A stretch of DNA of 64,000 nt, taken from NCBI RefSeq assembly GCF_025370935.1, contig NC_133472.1:36784884-36848883 (forward strand), written 5' to 3'. The DNA is from Choristoneura fumiferana (Eukaryota > Arthropoda > Insecta > Lepidoptera > Tortricidae). Numbering within the stretch: the first letter of the stretch is position 1; each line of letters begins with the position of its first letter. The position numbers and the translations under genes are program-made. This document shows, one piece after another, positions 22,357 to 32,765 of this stretch. The notes below the pieces were generated by a model that worked only from the letters and a program-made list of their open reading frames with translations, was not told where the DNA came from and did not search any database.

Positions 22357-22743
22357 TTACACTTCATACGAATCTGAGTCCGATAAAGAATGATTTAGTT
22401 CCAACAAATGTTTGGCAAAATTCGACTTATCAGGATGCTCATTCCTATATACCGAAACATGCTCCTTAAATCTAGCATTAAAACTGTGACCTGTCTGACC
22501 AACATATACTTTACTGCAGTCATTACAAGTGAGCTTGTATACACCCGATCTAGTTCCTTTATCTACCTTTGTGGTTACAAAGTTTAGAGTACAAAGAGTT
22601 GTTAGTCTTACTCTGCATCTCTGCATCTCTGCGTCTGCATGAACACGCATATTTTGCATAAGCTTAGCTATCGTAAGGTCGCGGGTGAGCAACGCCTGAT
22701 TCAATAAATCATCATAATCTTCTGCCTCAGGCATTGACCCCAA
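22357..22743 (-). pseudogene. GIY-YIG endonuclease ORF of a Penelope-like element
   Basis: 128 codons. Residues of about 68-100 form the GIY-YIG core: GVYKLTC, then KVYVGQT about ten residues on, then FNARFKEH with the conserved Arg, and a following FAKHLLELNH segment. The CX2C-like pair in TCNDC lies between the two halves, as in Penelope nucleases. The first ~50 residues (PEAEDYDDLLNQALLTRDLT) are unrelated and run straight into the nuclease; the reverse transcriptase expected between them is missing. The frame is open upstream to about 22805 without a Met. In a complete element the nuclease nicks the target DNA to prime reverse transcription. Not a host GIY-YIG gene. Confidence 0.75.
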
Positions 22744-23454
22744 GACACTGGCAGCTTTACCTTTCTGACTGTTTATTCCTAATCTTTGCGAGAGGTAAGT
22801 GCCAGCCCTGGGGTCGCCTGAGGCAAAAATAAAAGTTTAGATAACAATATTTATAAAAACCTATAATTGTTTGCGTCAATTTTATTAGATTTTGCAGCTA
22901 CCCCAGCCGCGCAAAGTATCGTTACATTTTATGTCATTTTAAAGTTTAATGATTATTTTGTCCAAGAGAACAAGAAGTATTCAGTTGCAGCAAAGGAAAC
23001 TTTTGAACGGTACCACTTTAAACTTGGAGGCGACATTTGACGAAAGTTGCCGTAATTACCTTGTTCGAATGGTCTCTGTACTGGGTACACCCTGCGACAT
23101 CGAAGACCCTCGTATTTATGTACCTACTACTAGACATAATAACTTTAAATGTCCTCAACAACTAGAGATATAGCCGGGCTAGTGACGTGAGGTCTGTTAC
23201 AATGTGGGCGCTCTTTTTGAGAAACGTATATTATTTTAAATTGTGCTTACATTTATGATATTAATATTATTAATCATATTAATCATATTATGACAACAAA
23301 CAACCCTTCAGTGGCATTCAGTTCGGTTACGAGAACCGTCGTCTGATAAAAGTTTGATCATGTCAATATAATTTAAATATTTCCAAATCTGGCATGCTTT
23401 TTTCCGTGAACATTATTCTGAAAGCATTTTGAGTAGATGATTAAATAATTTCAA

Positions 23455-23615
23455 ATCGTGAGGAAACCTGCGCAAACCTGCGAAGCAATTCATTGATGCG
23501 TGTGAAGTTCCCAATCCGCACGGGGCCCGCGTGGGAAATATGGCCCAAGCCCTCTTGTTCTGAGAGGAGTCCTGTGCCCAGCAATGGGACGTATGCCTAT
23601 GCTGGGCTGGATGGA
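23455..23615 (+). repeat. SINE 3' fragment
   Basis: Starts within GAGGAAACCTGCGCAAACCT and runs through AGTTCCCAATCCGCACGGGG, GCCCAAGCCCTCTTGTTCTG and GTGCCCAGCAATGGGACGTA to GCTGGG. It matches the body of the full SINE at 59657-59967 and lacks the tRNA-like head. Confidence 0.75.
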
Positions 23616-24000
23616 ATGGATTAAATAATATTTCGCTTTAACCCTTTTCCAGGCCCCGCGAATTTAGATGTGCTACCAAAAAATTAATCATAGTTTTATG
23701 TTGTTTACCTATAAGTTTTAACGAATCCAAGTGATTTTGTACCATATGGTATGCTAAGTAAGGTCGAATATTTGTGTACATTTATATGGTTACTATATGC
23801 ACTATGTCTGGAAAAGGGTTAATCATGGGTGATAATGTAAACAAACCACCACGCTGATAATTGGCACAGTAAATGCAAAGTTGCTGCCAGTTACAGAAGT
23901 TAGTTTCAATTACATTTCGAAACATGATTTTACCCCACATAATATCAAAGTGTTATCATCATGGTCGATCTTCAAATTTCCTAATGTCCAAATAGAAGAA

Positions 24001-24438
24001 TATATTTTCACTTCACATGCTCGTAAAGTTTGTATTTATGCTGGATCTAGGTGACATACAATTTATTTTTATGCTCTAGTGCGTAAAGTAAAATCTTCGT
24101 CTAAGATCAAGGTAATCAGGTGTCAACAGCCACAAACAAAAAGTTTCTCTATATTTTTTTAATAATTTTCATGTTATGTAAAACTGAAAATCAATCAAAT
24201 CAATCAGAATAAGTCAATAAAACTAAAAATTTATAATTATATAGCAATGCATGAAAAATAAAAGGTGCCTGGTAAGTGAGCAATTGTTTCAAGTCGCTAT
24301 TTAATTTCCTCTCAATCGAAGTGAAAAGCAAAGTATAAAACTCGAGCATTAAACTCTCCTTACCGGCTCGGGTGGCTATATGAACGTCTCGGGTAAAATA
24401 GCTCGTTTTATGCACTTGTTGTACAATCTACTATTTTG
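24001..24438 (+). repeat. ~440-bp unclassified repeat, unit 1 of a tandem pair
   Basis: Begins with CACTTCACATGCTCGTAAAG and TTTATGCTGGATCTAGG, passes GGTAATCAGGTGTCAACAGC and AAAACTCGAGCATTAAA, and ends CTCGTTTTATG...TACAATCTACTA. Unit 2 follows directly. A third copy lies at 61611-62044, 37 kb away in the same orientation. No coding motif. Confidence 0.7.
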
Positions 24439-24790
24439 ACTTCTCATTCTCGTAACCTTCGTGTTTATGCTGGATCTAGGCGACATAAAATTACTTTTCA
24501 TGCTCTAGTGCATAAAGTAAAATCTTCGTCTAAGACCAAGGTAATCAGGTGTCAACAGCCACTAACAAAAAAAATCTACATATTTTTTTTAATAATTTTG
24601 AATTTATATACTACTAAACATGAATCAAATCAATCAAAATAAAACAAGAAAACTACAAAAGTATATATAATAATGCATAAAAAATAAAAAGGTACCTACA
24701 TAGAAAGTAGACAATTGTTTCCACTGTTGCTATTTCATTTACTCGCAAATAAGTGAAAAGCAGAGTGTAAAACTCGAGCATTAAGTAATG
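24439..24790 (+). repeat. ~440-bp unclassified repeat, unit 2 (3' truncated)
   Basis: Begins GACTTCTCATTCTCGTAACC and GTTTATGCTGGATCTAGG and ends at AAAACTCGAGCATTAAG. It lacks the last ~90 bp present in unit 1 and in the distant copy. Tandem joining suggests local duplication or unequal exchange. Confidence 0.7.
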
Positions 24791-25127
24791 TGGCTGGCGT
24801 AATAACACTAGCCTTTAGTGCCTGTGAAAAAATATCTCAAGAGTTTAAAGATTGCTTCCGATTACACTGAAAGTTTGCTTCTGAATCGTTACTTTTTTTA
24901 CAATTCTATTTCCATTATTTATTCATACAATAATACATTATATAAAAAATAAAATTCCAGAATTTATCAGACAGGAACCTCATTGTATTCATTTTAAAAA
25001 TAAACTAAAGACAATATTGACTAATAAAATTTTATTTCTGTTGTCGTCAACGTGTTCTTGAACGATGAAACATTGCTGGAATTAAAGTAAATGTAAGTTT
25101 TGTATCACATAATTTCTTGTACCCAAA

Positions 25128-25262
25128 TGGTTGTCTGGAAGAGATCGCTTTTAAGCGATAAGACCGCCTATTGTCTATCCTGAATCTAAGTGTTATATTA
25201 TAAGTTTTTTGTACTGCTTTATTGTGTGCAATAAAGAATACTTGTATTGTATTGTATTGTAA
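25128..25262 (+). repeat. Retroelement 3' tail with hairpin and (TATTG)n
   Basis: GGTTGTCTGGAAGAGATCGC, hairpin ATCGCTTTTAAGCGAT, then A/T-rich sequence and a TTGTATTGTATTGTA end. Copies are at 55598-55683 and 60136-60266. The short tandem 3' end points to a LINE or a SINE sharing a LINE tail. Confidence 0.65.
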
Positions 25263-25431
25263 AAATAAATAATTTTCCACTTAGACTAAGATACAAATGG
25301 ACATAATATTTTATTTATTTAAAGTTATATTCTAAAAATCTCATTCTCAATAGCTCGTGCACATGAAATAAAGTTAGTATTTAAAAAAATATCCCAAATC
25401 CCCAAGTAAAGTTAAGGTAAAGGTAAGGTTA

Positions 25432-25533
25432 AGTTCCCAATCCGCACTGGGCCCGCGTGGGAACTACGGCCCAAGCCCTCTTGTTCTGAGAGGAGGCCTG
25501 TGCCCAGCAGTGGGACGTATATAGGCTGGGATG
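25432..25533 (+). repeat. SINE 3' fragment
   Basis: GTTCCCAATCCGCACTGGGC to GTGGGACGTATATAGGCTGG, matching the 3' third of the SINE at 59657. Confidence 0.75.
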
Positions 25534-26529
25534 ATTTAAAAAAATATAGTTAATTGACATTGTACCTATAGTTTTTATATATTTTTTGTTATGTGTAGAA
25601 ACTAAAATAAAACCTACAACGCATGAATAACATTATCACTATAAATGTTGACATTATAATAATTGATTTATAGTACCATTAACTTCATAATTACAATTAT
25701 TGTGTGCCCTTGCAGGGCTTCATGAACTAACTAATAATAATACCTAATGTAACACATTTTATAAATATGTACAATAATGTACATGACTTTACAGTGAAAT
25801 AAATAAATAAATAAAAACACATGAAGTTAACTCAAACGGGCATCTTTTTGCAAAGGCAGCGCAGCGCGGCGCATTGAACCCAAGACGCACGCCGTATTGC
25901 CCCAATGCAGCGAGGCTCAGTCTTTGGGCGAAGAAAAAGCCTGCTTTTAGGTCGCCAGAGACGCCGATTAGTTTGTCCGACACTTTTTGATTATATCCAA
26001 ATCACTGAAAGCAGTTCATAATCTGTCTGAGTGGCCCCTGATCCTGCTCAGTTTGTGCATCCCTGCTTTACGTGTAGACACACACATGGCCGGTTTTTAT
26101 TTTATGTCAGTTCCTACATCAGAAAAAATAATAATTATGACTGTCGCATTGCATTGACTTGAAAGCTTCTTAAAAGTGAAAATATAATGTAATGCTTTTA
26201 GCCGTACCTACATTTTTTTACATCGAATTATTTATTAATTATTTATTTGCCAATTAAAAATAACAGCATTTAGTACAATCAATGCGGTGTAAAATTCAAA
26301 TTATACTTACAAAAAAAACATTAAAAACAAAAAAAAGTTATTTAGGGATTTTTATCCTTGCTTCCCTGAAGCGACGGAAGACCACGCTCTCTGACCACAA
26401 GTCGGGTTATGGGGAACTGATGTAATTTTTCTCATTTGTAACGTAAATGTGTTTATGTGGACACGTTAATTTATTTAACAGGCAAGAGGAGTTCTCACCC
26501 TTAATTATGGTTTCTTGGTTGAGTACTAC

Positions 26530-26668
26530 TACAGTCGCCGTCAGATATTTCGGAGTGGCCAAGGTGGTCAAAAATATCGAAACATAAACTCTATAACCTT
26601 AATAATAGAGTGCATGTGCCGTTATTTTTGACCACCTTTCCACTCCGAAATATCTGATGGCTAATGTA
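26530..26668. mobile_element. MITE with TACAGTCG start
   Basis: The left arm reads TACAGTCGCCGTCAGATATT and CGGAGTGG, the right arm CCACTCCGAAATATCTGATG ending near GTA. The arms pair over about 45 bp and enclose a short spacer. TA flanks suggest a mariner-type element. Confidence 0.7.
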
Positions 26669-27739
26669 TTAGCGAGACGTTTTTGAAGAAAAGAATAATA
26701 GCGATATCATCACAAGTAAATATATTTTCAGAGCAATAATTTTTCGATTAAAAAAATACCTAAATAGTCACAGATTTAATGGAATGTTTAATTACATGTT
26801 ATGTGGGTATAATTATCGCAAAGTGCAGTACGCGACCGCTTTTAACGCTGAGGACTTTAACATTATAACCCTCAACACATTTATGTGACATTAAATGAAA
26901 TTACGTGAAAAATTCGCGTGTAAGCCGCTGGCTCGCAGCCAGTTCCTATCTCCCAGTAATAAAACTACTTCTTCGTAATGAAGTTGCATTCTAAACTTAC
27001 ATTTTCAAAGCCTTGTGTTAGATAAAAAAATCAGACACCGTGGGTAAAAGTCGGTTACTTTGATTTTCGGGGTCATATTGATCACATGTACACACACATA
27101 TATAATTTACATTAAAATCCCAACAATTCTCAAAGTTCGTAGTTTTCACTGTTATTTAGTTGCTTGGACACAAAATTTCATTGTCATAGGGAAAAAAGTA
27201 ATATTCTCAACTATCTATTCTTTCCACGGATAATTTTGTAAAGAAACACAGCGGTTATTGCAAAGAAATTTCTTCCTATGAATGGTAGCTAGGTAAGAAG
27301 CTTGTTAGGCTATGCGTTTGTTCTATGTTTTTATAGAAAAACCTTAAAATATGCATCTTAACCGTTACTATCCCTATACCATTAGGCGACCTTACACGGA
27401 CCAGAGTTAACCATATAATCCTCTTCCCCTCGGATCTCTATACTGAGTTGACGTGTCTGTGACCCTTTTCAATCAAATTATTGATTTTTAAATAAATTAT
27501 CAATGTTTAATTCACATTAAAAATAGGAGCGCATAAGCCATCAAAAGTTAACGTCTAGTGCAGTGCGCTTGCTCCTGTGTGTGTAACTCATCTGCGCGGT
27601 ATCGTGTGCGCCTCGCGTTGTTTGTGCGTGTGAGTGTAACCGTGCGTCATCGCTGTGCTTTAAGTACCTATACGGCGAGACCTCTCATTAAGTGCTTCGC
27701 TCCTGGTACTTTACACGCGTAGTAAACTATTCAGTGAGG

Positions 27740-28660
27740 ATGCCGCTTAGACGCACGCCACCAAAGAACACTGCCACTGGGTCGGACATAGACGGCGCTA
27801 GTGGTTTCCTATCAGACTCGCAGGTTACGGATGTTAGTCATAATATTAATACGGCTAGACTTAAACGAAAAAGAGACTCTGATATTCATGAGTTTATGAT
27901 AGAAATGAGAAACGCTTTCTCTAACTTTACTCAAGAGCAAAATTCAAAATTTTTAAAGTTGGAATCCACACTCTCTGAAAACTCTCAGGCGCTTAAGGAC
28001 ATTCAGGTATCTAACCGTTGTATTGAGGAGGCTATTTCTTTCATGTCGGCACAATACGATGAATTTAGAACTAAAATCAATACTCTGGAGGATCAAATGG
28101 TGCAGGACAGAAATTATATAAATACGCTGGAAAACAAAATTGAGGAGCTACAAAGAGACAGCCGTAAAACAAATTTTGAAATTAAAAATGTGCCTAAAAA
28201 ACCAAAAGAAACAAAGGAGGACCTTGTCAATATGATTATTGGTCTATCTAAAACGATTGACTGCCCCATCAGCAAGAGCGACATTAAGGACACTTACCGT
28301 GTGCGTGGGAAATCAGAAAATGCTGCCAACTCGCCCGTCATCGTTGAAACTACTTCTACTCTTATCAAAGCCGATATCCAAAAAATGTGTAGGGCTTTTA
28401 ACACCAGAAATAAAGTAAATCTGTGTGCAAAGCACCTGGGGCTCACTATCGCTGAAGACACCCCAATTTACGTAGGCGAACACTTAACTCCAAGGGCTAC
28501 TCGTCTACATTTCCTAGCCCGCGAACTGAAAAAATCCGGCGCATTTAAATACTGTTGGACATCATACGGTAAAGTATATTTAAGAAAAACCGATGATTCC
28601 AAAGTTATTTTAATTAATAGTGAAGTGCAAATTCACCAATTGTCACAACAACAAAAATGA
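27740..28660 (+). CDS. LINE ORF1 protein (RNA-binding, FP-like C-terminus)
   Basis: 306 codons from the ATG at 27740 (GAGGATGCC). An in-frame upstream ATG at 27692 would add 16 residues; I prefer 27740 because the protein then opens with a basic MPLRRTPPKN segment. Residues of about 45-145 are heptad-like and rich in Glu, Leu, Ile, Asn and Lys (for example INTLEDQM and IEELQRD), a probable coiled coil for multimerisation. Next comes a fold beginning FEIKNVPKKP with DTYRVRGK, as in the RNA-binding part of LINE ORF1 proteins. The last ~60 residues (IYVGEHLTP, ARELKKSGAFKYCW, GKVYLRK) resemble the C-terminal domain shared with the baculovirus FP protein family. Expected role: binding of the element RNA as ribonucleoprotein. 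Confidence 0.8.
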   Translation: MPLRRTPPKNTATGSDIDGASGFLSDSQVTDVSHNINTARLKRKRDSDIHEFMIEMRNAFSNFTQEQNSKFLKLESTLSENSQALKDIQVSNRCIEEAISFMSAQYDEFRTKINTLEDQMVQDRNYINTLENKIEELQRDSRKTNFEIKNVPKKPKETKEDLVNMIIGLSKTIDCPISKSDIKDTYRVRGKSENAANSPVIVETTSTLIKADIQKMCRAFNTRNKVNLCAKHLGLTIAEDTPIYVGEHLTPRATRLHFLARELKKSGAFKYCWTSYGKVYLRKTDDSKVILINSEVQIHQLSQQQK

Positions 28661-29060
28661 CTTTTAGTACTAAGTCTTTTTACCTTTTACCATTTTGCAT
28701 GTAAAAGTAATTTTATTTCATACAGTGATGATTATCTAACTCACTTTAAAAGTGTATTAGTTTTGATGCCTTATGGGCTTATTTTAATTATAATTACATA
28801 CAAAAACACACATACACACATACACTTAAAAAAGTATCAAAAAAAGTATCATATACACATGAAATTATATACAACACAAAAATATACACAAATTAAAAAT
28901 ACAGATTTAAACAATGAGCGCACTTTATTCATACATTTTGAACCTATAATAACACATCCATGCCTTTATTATATTCCTCAATCTTCTACCATTTATTTCG
29001 GAATTAAAGGTACCCTTTTCCAATTATACATCTTACATCAATTAATCTATTTAATACGTA

Positions 29061-32003
29061 ATGGCTAATCAAATCAACACTGTAAATGAAATTGATGAAA
29101 CTGAAATTGCATATTCAGTGAAATGTGATGCTCAGGATCTTAAAAGCCATATCTCCAATTTTGATAATAAGTTAACCATAATCTCACAAAATATTAGAAG
29201 CATTTACTGTAATTTTAATAACTTCCTTATTACACTCTCGCAATTAAACTGTCCCATTGATGTTATAGTGTTGACAGAATGCAGATTAAGCGACTTGAAA
29301 CCTATTCCTTGTATTCCCAATTACTCATCTTTATCTACTCTGAATAACATGAACCAAAACGATGGTGTGGTGGTCTACGTAAATAAATCTTTAAAGGCTA
29401 GTGTTGAGGAAATTAGGATTGATCATGCTTCGGGCATACAAATTAAAATAGAAAACACGGTCATACTTGGCATTTATCGCTCACCATCTAACAACAGTGC
29501 ATCAACCTTCATCAATTCGCTTAGCTCTCACTTAGATACCATTAAATCATGTAATAACATAATAATAACAGGAGACATAAACATAAACCTTATCCCTCGT
29601 CAGCAAGAATCATCTAATGATTGTTCAAACAGACATCAATACCTAAATATGCTCTCCATTTATGGTTTACTCCCTGCCCATACACTACCCACAAGGCAAA
29701 ACAGTTGCTTGGATCATTTTATGATAAAAATAGAGCAAAATAAGTTATTAGCTTTTGCAGCTGTTCTAAACACATCCTTGACGGACCACTACACCATTTT
29801 CCTATCGCTATCGGGCTTTAAAAATATTCAAAATAAAAGTAAGATATGTGAAATTTATAATTATGATAACGCAGTAACGAACTTACTAAATAAGAACATA
29901 GCATCACTTCTATCTAGCAATAATGCGGAATTCGTTGCTGAACAATTAATTAATCATCTTCAAGTTTCACTACTCGAAGCTAAAATCATGAAATCTATAA
30001 CTTGCAGTCGCAGGATTATGAAGCCATGGATTACTCCAGGAATCCTCCGTTGCATCAAAAACAGAAACAAAATGCAATTAAACTTACGTTGTAATCCGCA
30101 AAATGAGACCCTGAAAATCACATTTGTTAGATATCGAAATTTCTGTAATAACCTAATAAAGAAACTGAAGCGAACATATGATAGGGAACAGATATCTAAG
30201 TCACTGAAAAATCCTAAAGCTCTCTGGAATTCCATTAAGTCTATTACCCATTATAAAACTCAAAATTCAAGTAACGTTGATTTGTTAAATTGCAAACCCT
30301 CTCCGTGTGAGTCAGTCAACTATGTAAATAACTTTTTTGCGAACGTAGGTAAAAATTTAGCTCAAAATATTCCTAACACAGGCTCTACATCCACCACAAA
30401 CAGTCAGCCACTACAATCAATTGCCTCATCTTTTGTCCTGTTAGATACTGATCCTCAAGAAGTGGATAAAATACTTATGAGCCTAAAAACTGATAGTGCC
30501 CCAGGACCTGACCGTATCCCCACCAAATTCCTTAAGCTTGCTAGACCTCTTGTAGTACCTGTCATTAGTCACTTGGCAAATCTATGTTTTAAAAATGGGG
30601 TTTTCCCATCGGCTCTTAAACGATCCATTGTTACACCGGTTTATAAGAGTGGTAAGAGAGACGATGCCAACAACTACAGGCCTATCTCCGTTCTTTCATC
30701 AATTTCAAAAATACTAGAAAAACTTATAAATAACAGGTTGAATTCATATTTAAATAAATTTGGGATCCTTTCAAATTCACAGTTTGGCTTCAGGCAGGGA
30801 AGGTCCACTGAGGACGCTATACTGGCACTTACCTCTTTAATAGCTGAACAGGTTGACAGCGGTAGCAAATGTACAGCGGTTTTCTTGGACCTTAAGAAAG
30901 CTTTCGACACCGTCTCTCTTTCCATTCTTGTTCATAAATTAGAACACATCGGAATTAGAGGAAAGCCGCTGGATTTGCTTGGTGACTACTTACATGGTAG
31001 AAGGCAACGTGTAAAGATAGGTGATTATGTAAGCGAAGAGTCTGAGGTGTTTTTTGGTGTTCCCCAGGGAAGCGTACTTGGACCTACTCTATTTTCAATA
31101 TACATTAATGACCTGACTGATATGAACATGGAGGATGGTCGCGTCTTATCGTACGCGGACGATACAGTTATTCTGTTTACTGGAAAATCTTGGAACAGCG
31201 TTCTTAACAGTGCTGATATCGGACTGCGTAGAGTAAGTCAATGGCTAAACTCTAATCTTTTGACACTTAACCTTGCAAAAACCAACTATATATGTTTTAC
31301 TAAAAATATAAGCACTCAACCAGACAGTAATTTCGATTTAAAAATGCATACCTGTAGCATGAATAACCACTGTAACTGTATCCAAATTGCAAAAGTGACA
31401 TCAACTAAATACCTTGGCATCATGTTGGACCAAAGACTTTCGTGGCATACACATATAGAGTATGTTAACAACAGAATCAGAAAACTCACGTGGTTATTCA
31501 AAAAGTTACGACATATCACCACAAAATCACTGTTAAATCAACTATACACAGTATTAGCTCAACCTATTATGACTTATTGTATTACTGTCTGGGGCGGAGC
31601 TACAAAGACTAAGTTCCTGGAGGTAGAGAGAGGTCAAAGAAGTTTAATTAAGGTCATGTACTTTAAACCGTATAGATATTCGACCAATGAACTTTACAAT
31701 ATTTCGGGACTTCTTTCAATGAGGAAATTATTTTTTCTGTTAACTGCTCTCAAAGTACACAAATCGTTGGCATTTAAGCCACATTTAATAACTGGTAGAA
31801 GAAAGCACAATGTTGTCAGTGTCCCACCCTGTAAATCTCGTTTTGCTAGAACCCAATTTAGAGTATTATCAGCACGCCTTTATAATAAGATTAATAAAGT
31901 TAAAAACATATTTCCTTTACGAGTGCTACCTTGTAAAAAGGCTTTAATAAAGTGGTTAAAAACTCTAAGTTATGAAGTTGTTGAAGAACTATTATTAAAT
32001 TAG
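29061..32003 (+). CDS. LINE ORF2: endonuclease and reverse transcriptase
   Basis: 980 codons, no stops. The N-terminal ~250 residues are an APE-type endonuclease: QNIRS (43-47), LTEC with the catalytic Glu (71-74), YRSP (139-142), GDININ (171-176), LDHF (217-220) and TDH (241-243). The reverse transcriptase occupies about 470-800: KRSIVTPVYKSG and NNYRPISVLS, QFGFRQGRSTEDA, FLDLKKAFD (608 onward, catalytic Asp), GVPQGSVLGPTLF (666 onward), YADDT (698-702, catalytic pair), then LNLAKTNY and YLGIMLD. A C-terminal ~180 residues follow with no RNase H and no clear Cys-His knuckle. The protein nicks target DNA and reverse-transcribes the element RNA in place. Motif style fits the CR1/Jockey group; the exact clade is not determined. 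All catalytic residues are present, so activity is plausible. Confidence 0.92.
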   Translation: MANQINTVNEIDETEIAYSVKCDAQDLKSHISNFDNKLTIISQNIRSIYCNFNNFLITLSQLNCPIDVIVLTECRLSDLKPIPCIPNYSSLSTLNNMNQNDGVVVYVNKSLKASVEEIRIDHASGIQIKIENTVILGIYRSPSNNSASTFINSLSSHLDTIKSCNNIIITGDININLIPRQQESSNDCSNRHQYLNMLSIYGLLPAHTLPTRQNSCLDHFMIKIEQNKLLAFAAVLNTSLTDHYTIFLSLSGFKNIQNKSKICEIYNYDNAVTNLLNKNIASLLSSNNAEFVAEQLINHLQVSLLEAKIMKSITCSRRIMKPWITPGILRCIKNRNKMQLNLRCNPQNETLKITFVRYRNFCNNLIKKLKRTYDREQISKSLKNPKALWNSIKSITHYKTQNSSNVDLLNCKPSPCESVNYVNNFFANVGKNLAQNIPNTGSTSTTNSQPLQSIASSFVLLDTDPQEVDKILMSLKTDSAPGPDRIPTKFLKLARPLVVPVISHLANLCFKNGVFPSALKRSIVTPVYKSGKRDDANNYRPISVLSSISKILEKLINNRLNSYLNKFGILSNSQFGFRQGRSTEDAILALTSLIAEQVDSGSKCTAVFLDLKKAFDTVSLSILVHKLEHIGIRGKPLDLLGDYLHGRRQRVKIGDYVSEESEVFFGVPQGSVLGPTLFSIYINDLTDMNMEDGRVLSYADDTVILFTGKSWNSVLNSADIGLRRVSQWLNSNLLTLNLAKTNYICFTKNISTQPDSNFDLKMHTCSMNNHCNCIQIAKVTSTKYLGIMLDQRLSWHTHIEYVNNRIRKLTWLFKKLRHITTKSLLNQLYTVLAQPIMTYCITVWGGATKTKFLEVERGQRSLIKVMYFKPYRYSTNELYNISGLLSMRKLFFLLTALKVHKSLAFKPHLITGRRKHNVVSVPPCKSRFARTQFRVLSARLYNKINKVKNIFPLRVLPCKKALIKWLKTLSYEVVEELLLN

Positions 32004-32097
32004 ATACTTTTTAAGCACTAATACATTGTGTATCTGTACTAAGCTATCATATCATATCATATCACATAATTATAAGTACTTACTTATTCACAAACAC

Positions 32098-32121
32098 ACT
32101 CGCGCACGCACGCACGCATAC

Positions 32122-32174
<53 letters not shown>
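32098..32174 (+). repeat. (CA)n microsatellite in the LINE 3' UTR
   Basis: GCACGCACGCACGC followed by a perfect CA run of about 25 units. The frame of repeated Thr-His read through it is not a gene. Confidence 0.95.
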
Positions 32175-32177
<3 letters not shown>

Positions 32178-32703
32178 CTGCTTTTTCCCTACTTTTGTTA
32201 TTGTTCTAAATCATAAAACATATTTGTATGTACAACATAGTATAGTTAGTTTGTATTGATAAAGATTTTTTGTAATGGAAGAGTGGGATCTCCTGACACA
32301 GGTATTTTATACTTACTAGGAGATTCCAACCTCTGTATCGTAAACCATGTACTTTTAACTTAATAAATATTTTTCATTTTTTTCATTTTTTCATTTTTTT
32401 TTTCAATTATTATTATAAGTAACATTTTATGCGACGTCATTCATCACACCCATATTCAATCGTCAGTTAATTATAATTTCAGGTAAGTATTGGTACTTAT
32501 TTAATAGAAAGGTAAACTAGTGATTTGAGTAAACTTAATTAAAGTTTACTTTTCTACAATAATTGCTCAATTAATGTACTTTAAGACAATACTTTGTTCA
32601 AATTTCCAATTTCGTAATTTATAGCTACAAACAAAATATATCGCTGATGAGTTTTTTTATATTTTTGGGAGAAATGCTTCTACTTAAGATTTATCACTTA
32701 CGC

Positions 32704-32765
32704 GTGGGCCTCCTCTCAGAATAAGATAGTTTTAGCTGTAATTTCCACGTGAGCCCTGCGCCGAT
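32704..32765 (-). repeat. Diverged SINE fragment, minus orientation
   Basis: GGGCCTCCTCTCAGAATAAG and GTGAGCCCTGCGCCGATTG are the reverse complement of the SINE body (CTTGTTCTGAGAGGAGGCC and AATCCGCACTGGGC), with several changes. Confidence 0.5.

Larger units (their letters stand above)
21851..22830 (-). mobile_element. Penelope-like element, internally deleted
   Basis: On the minus strand the order is: a short ORF with a GIY-YIG nuclease domain (22743-22357), about 350 bp of non-coding sequence, a hammerhead-ribozyme motif (22008-21966), and a tail ending in TTAGTTCAT at about 21859. GIY-YIG nuclease plus hammerhead motif is the signature of Penelope-like retroelements. The reverse transcriptase that should precede the nuclease is absent, so this copy cannot move by itself. 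A 30-bp perfect inverted repeat joins 21867-21896 with 22635-22664. Related fragments are at 16691-16754 and 57996-58480. Confidence 0.75.
27520..32405 (+). mobile_element. Apparently full-length two-ORF LINE (CR1/Jockey group)
   Basis: A non-LTR retrotransposon with a 5' leader (about 27520-27739), ORF1 (27740-28660), a 400-bp spacer, ORF2 (29061-32003) and a 3' UTR. The UTR has a CA microsatellite, a stem pair (GGATCTCCT near 32287 and AGGAGATTCC near 32319) and a repeated CATTTTTT tail (about 32377-32405). Both ORFs are open without stops or frameshifts, the only such element in the window. The exact 5' end and the target duplication were not resolved. It sits in intron 1 in the sense orientation of the receptor gene. 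Confidence 0.85.

Noticed and set aside
22357..22743. Host GIY-YIG nuclease gene or homing endonuclease
   Set aside because: The hammerhead motif, truncated relatives and lack of other domains fit a Penelope-like element.
32026..32259. 77-codon frame with a Thr-His run
   Set aside because: Read through the CA microsatellite in the LINE 3' UTR.
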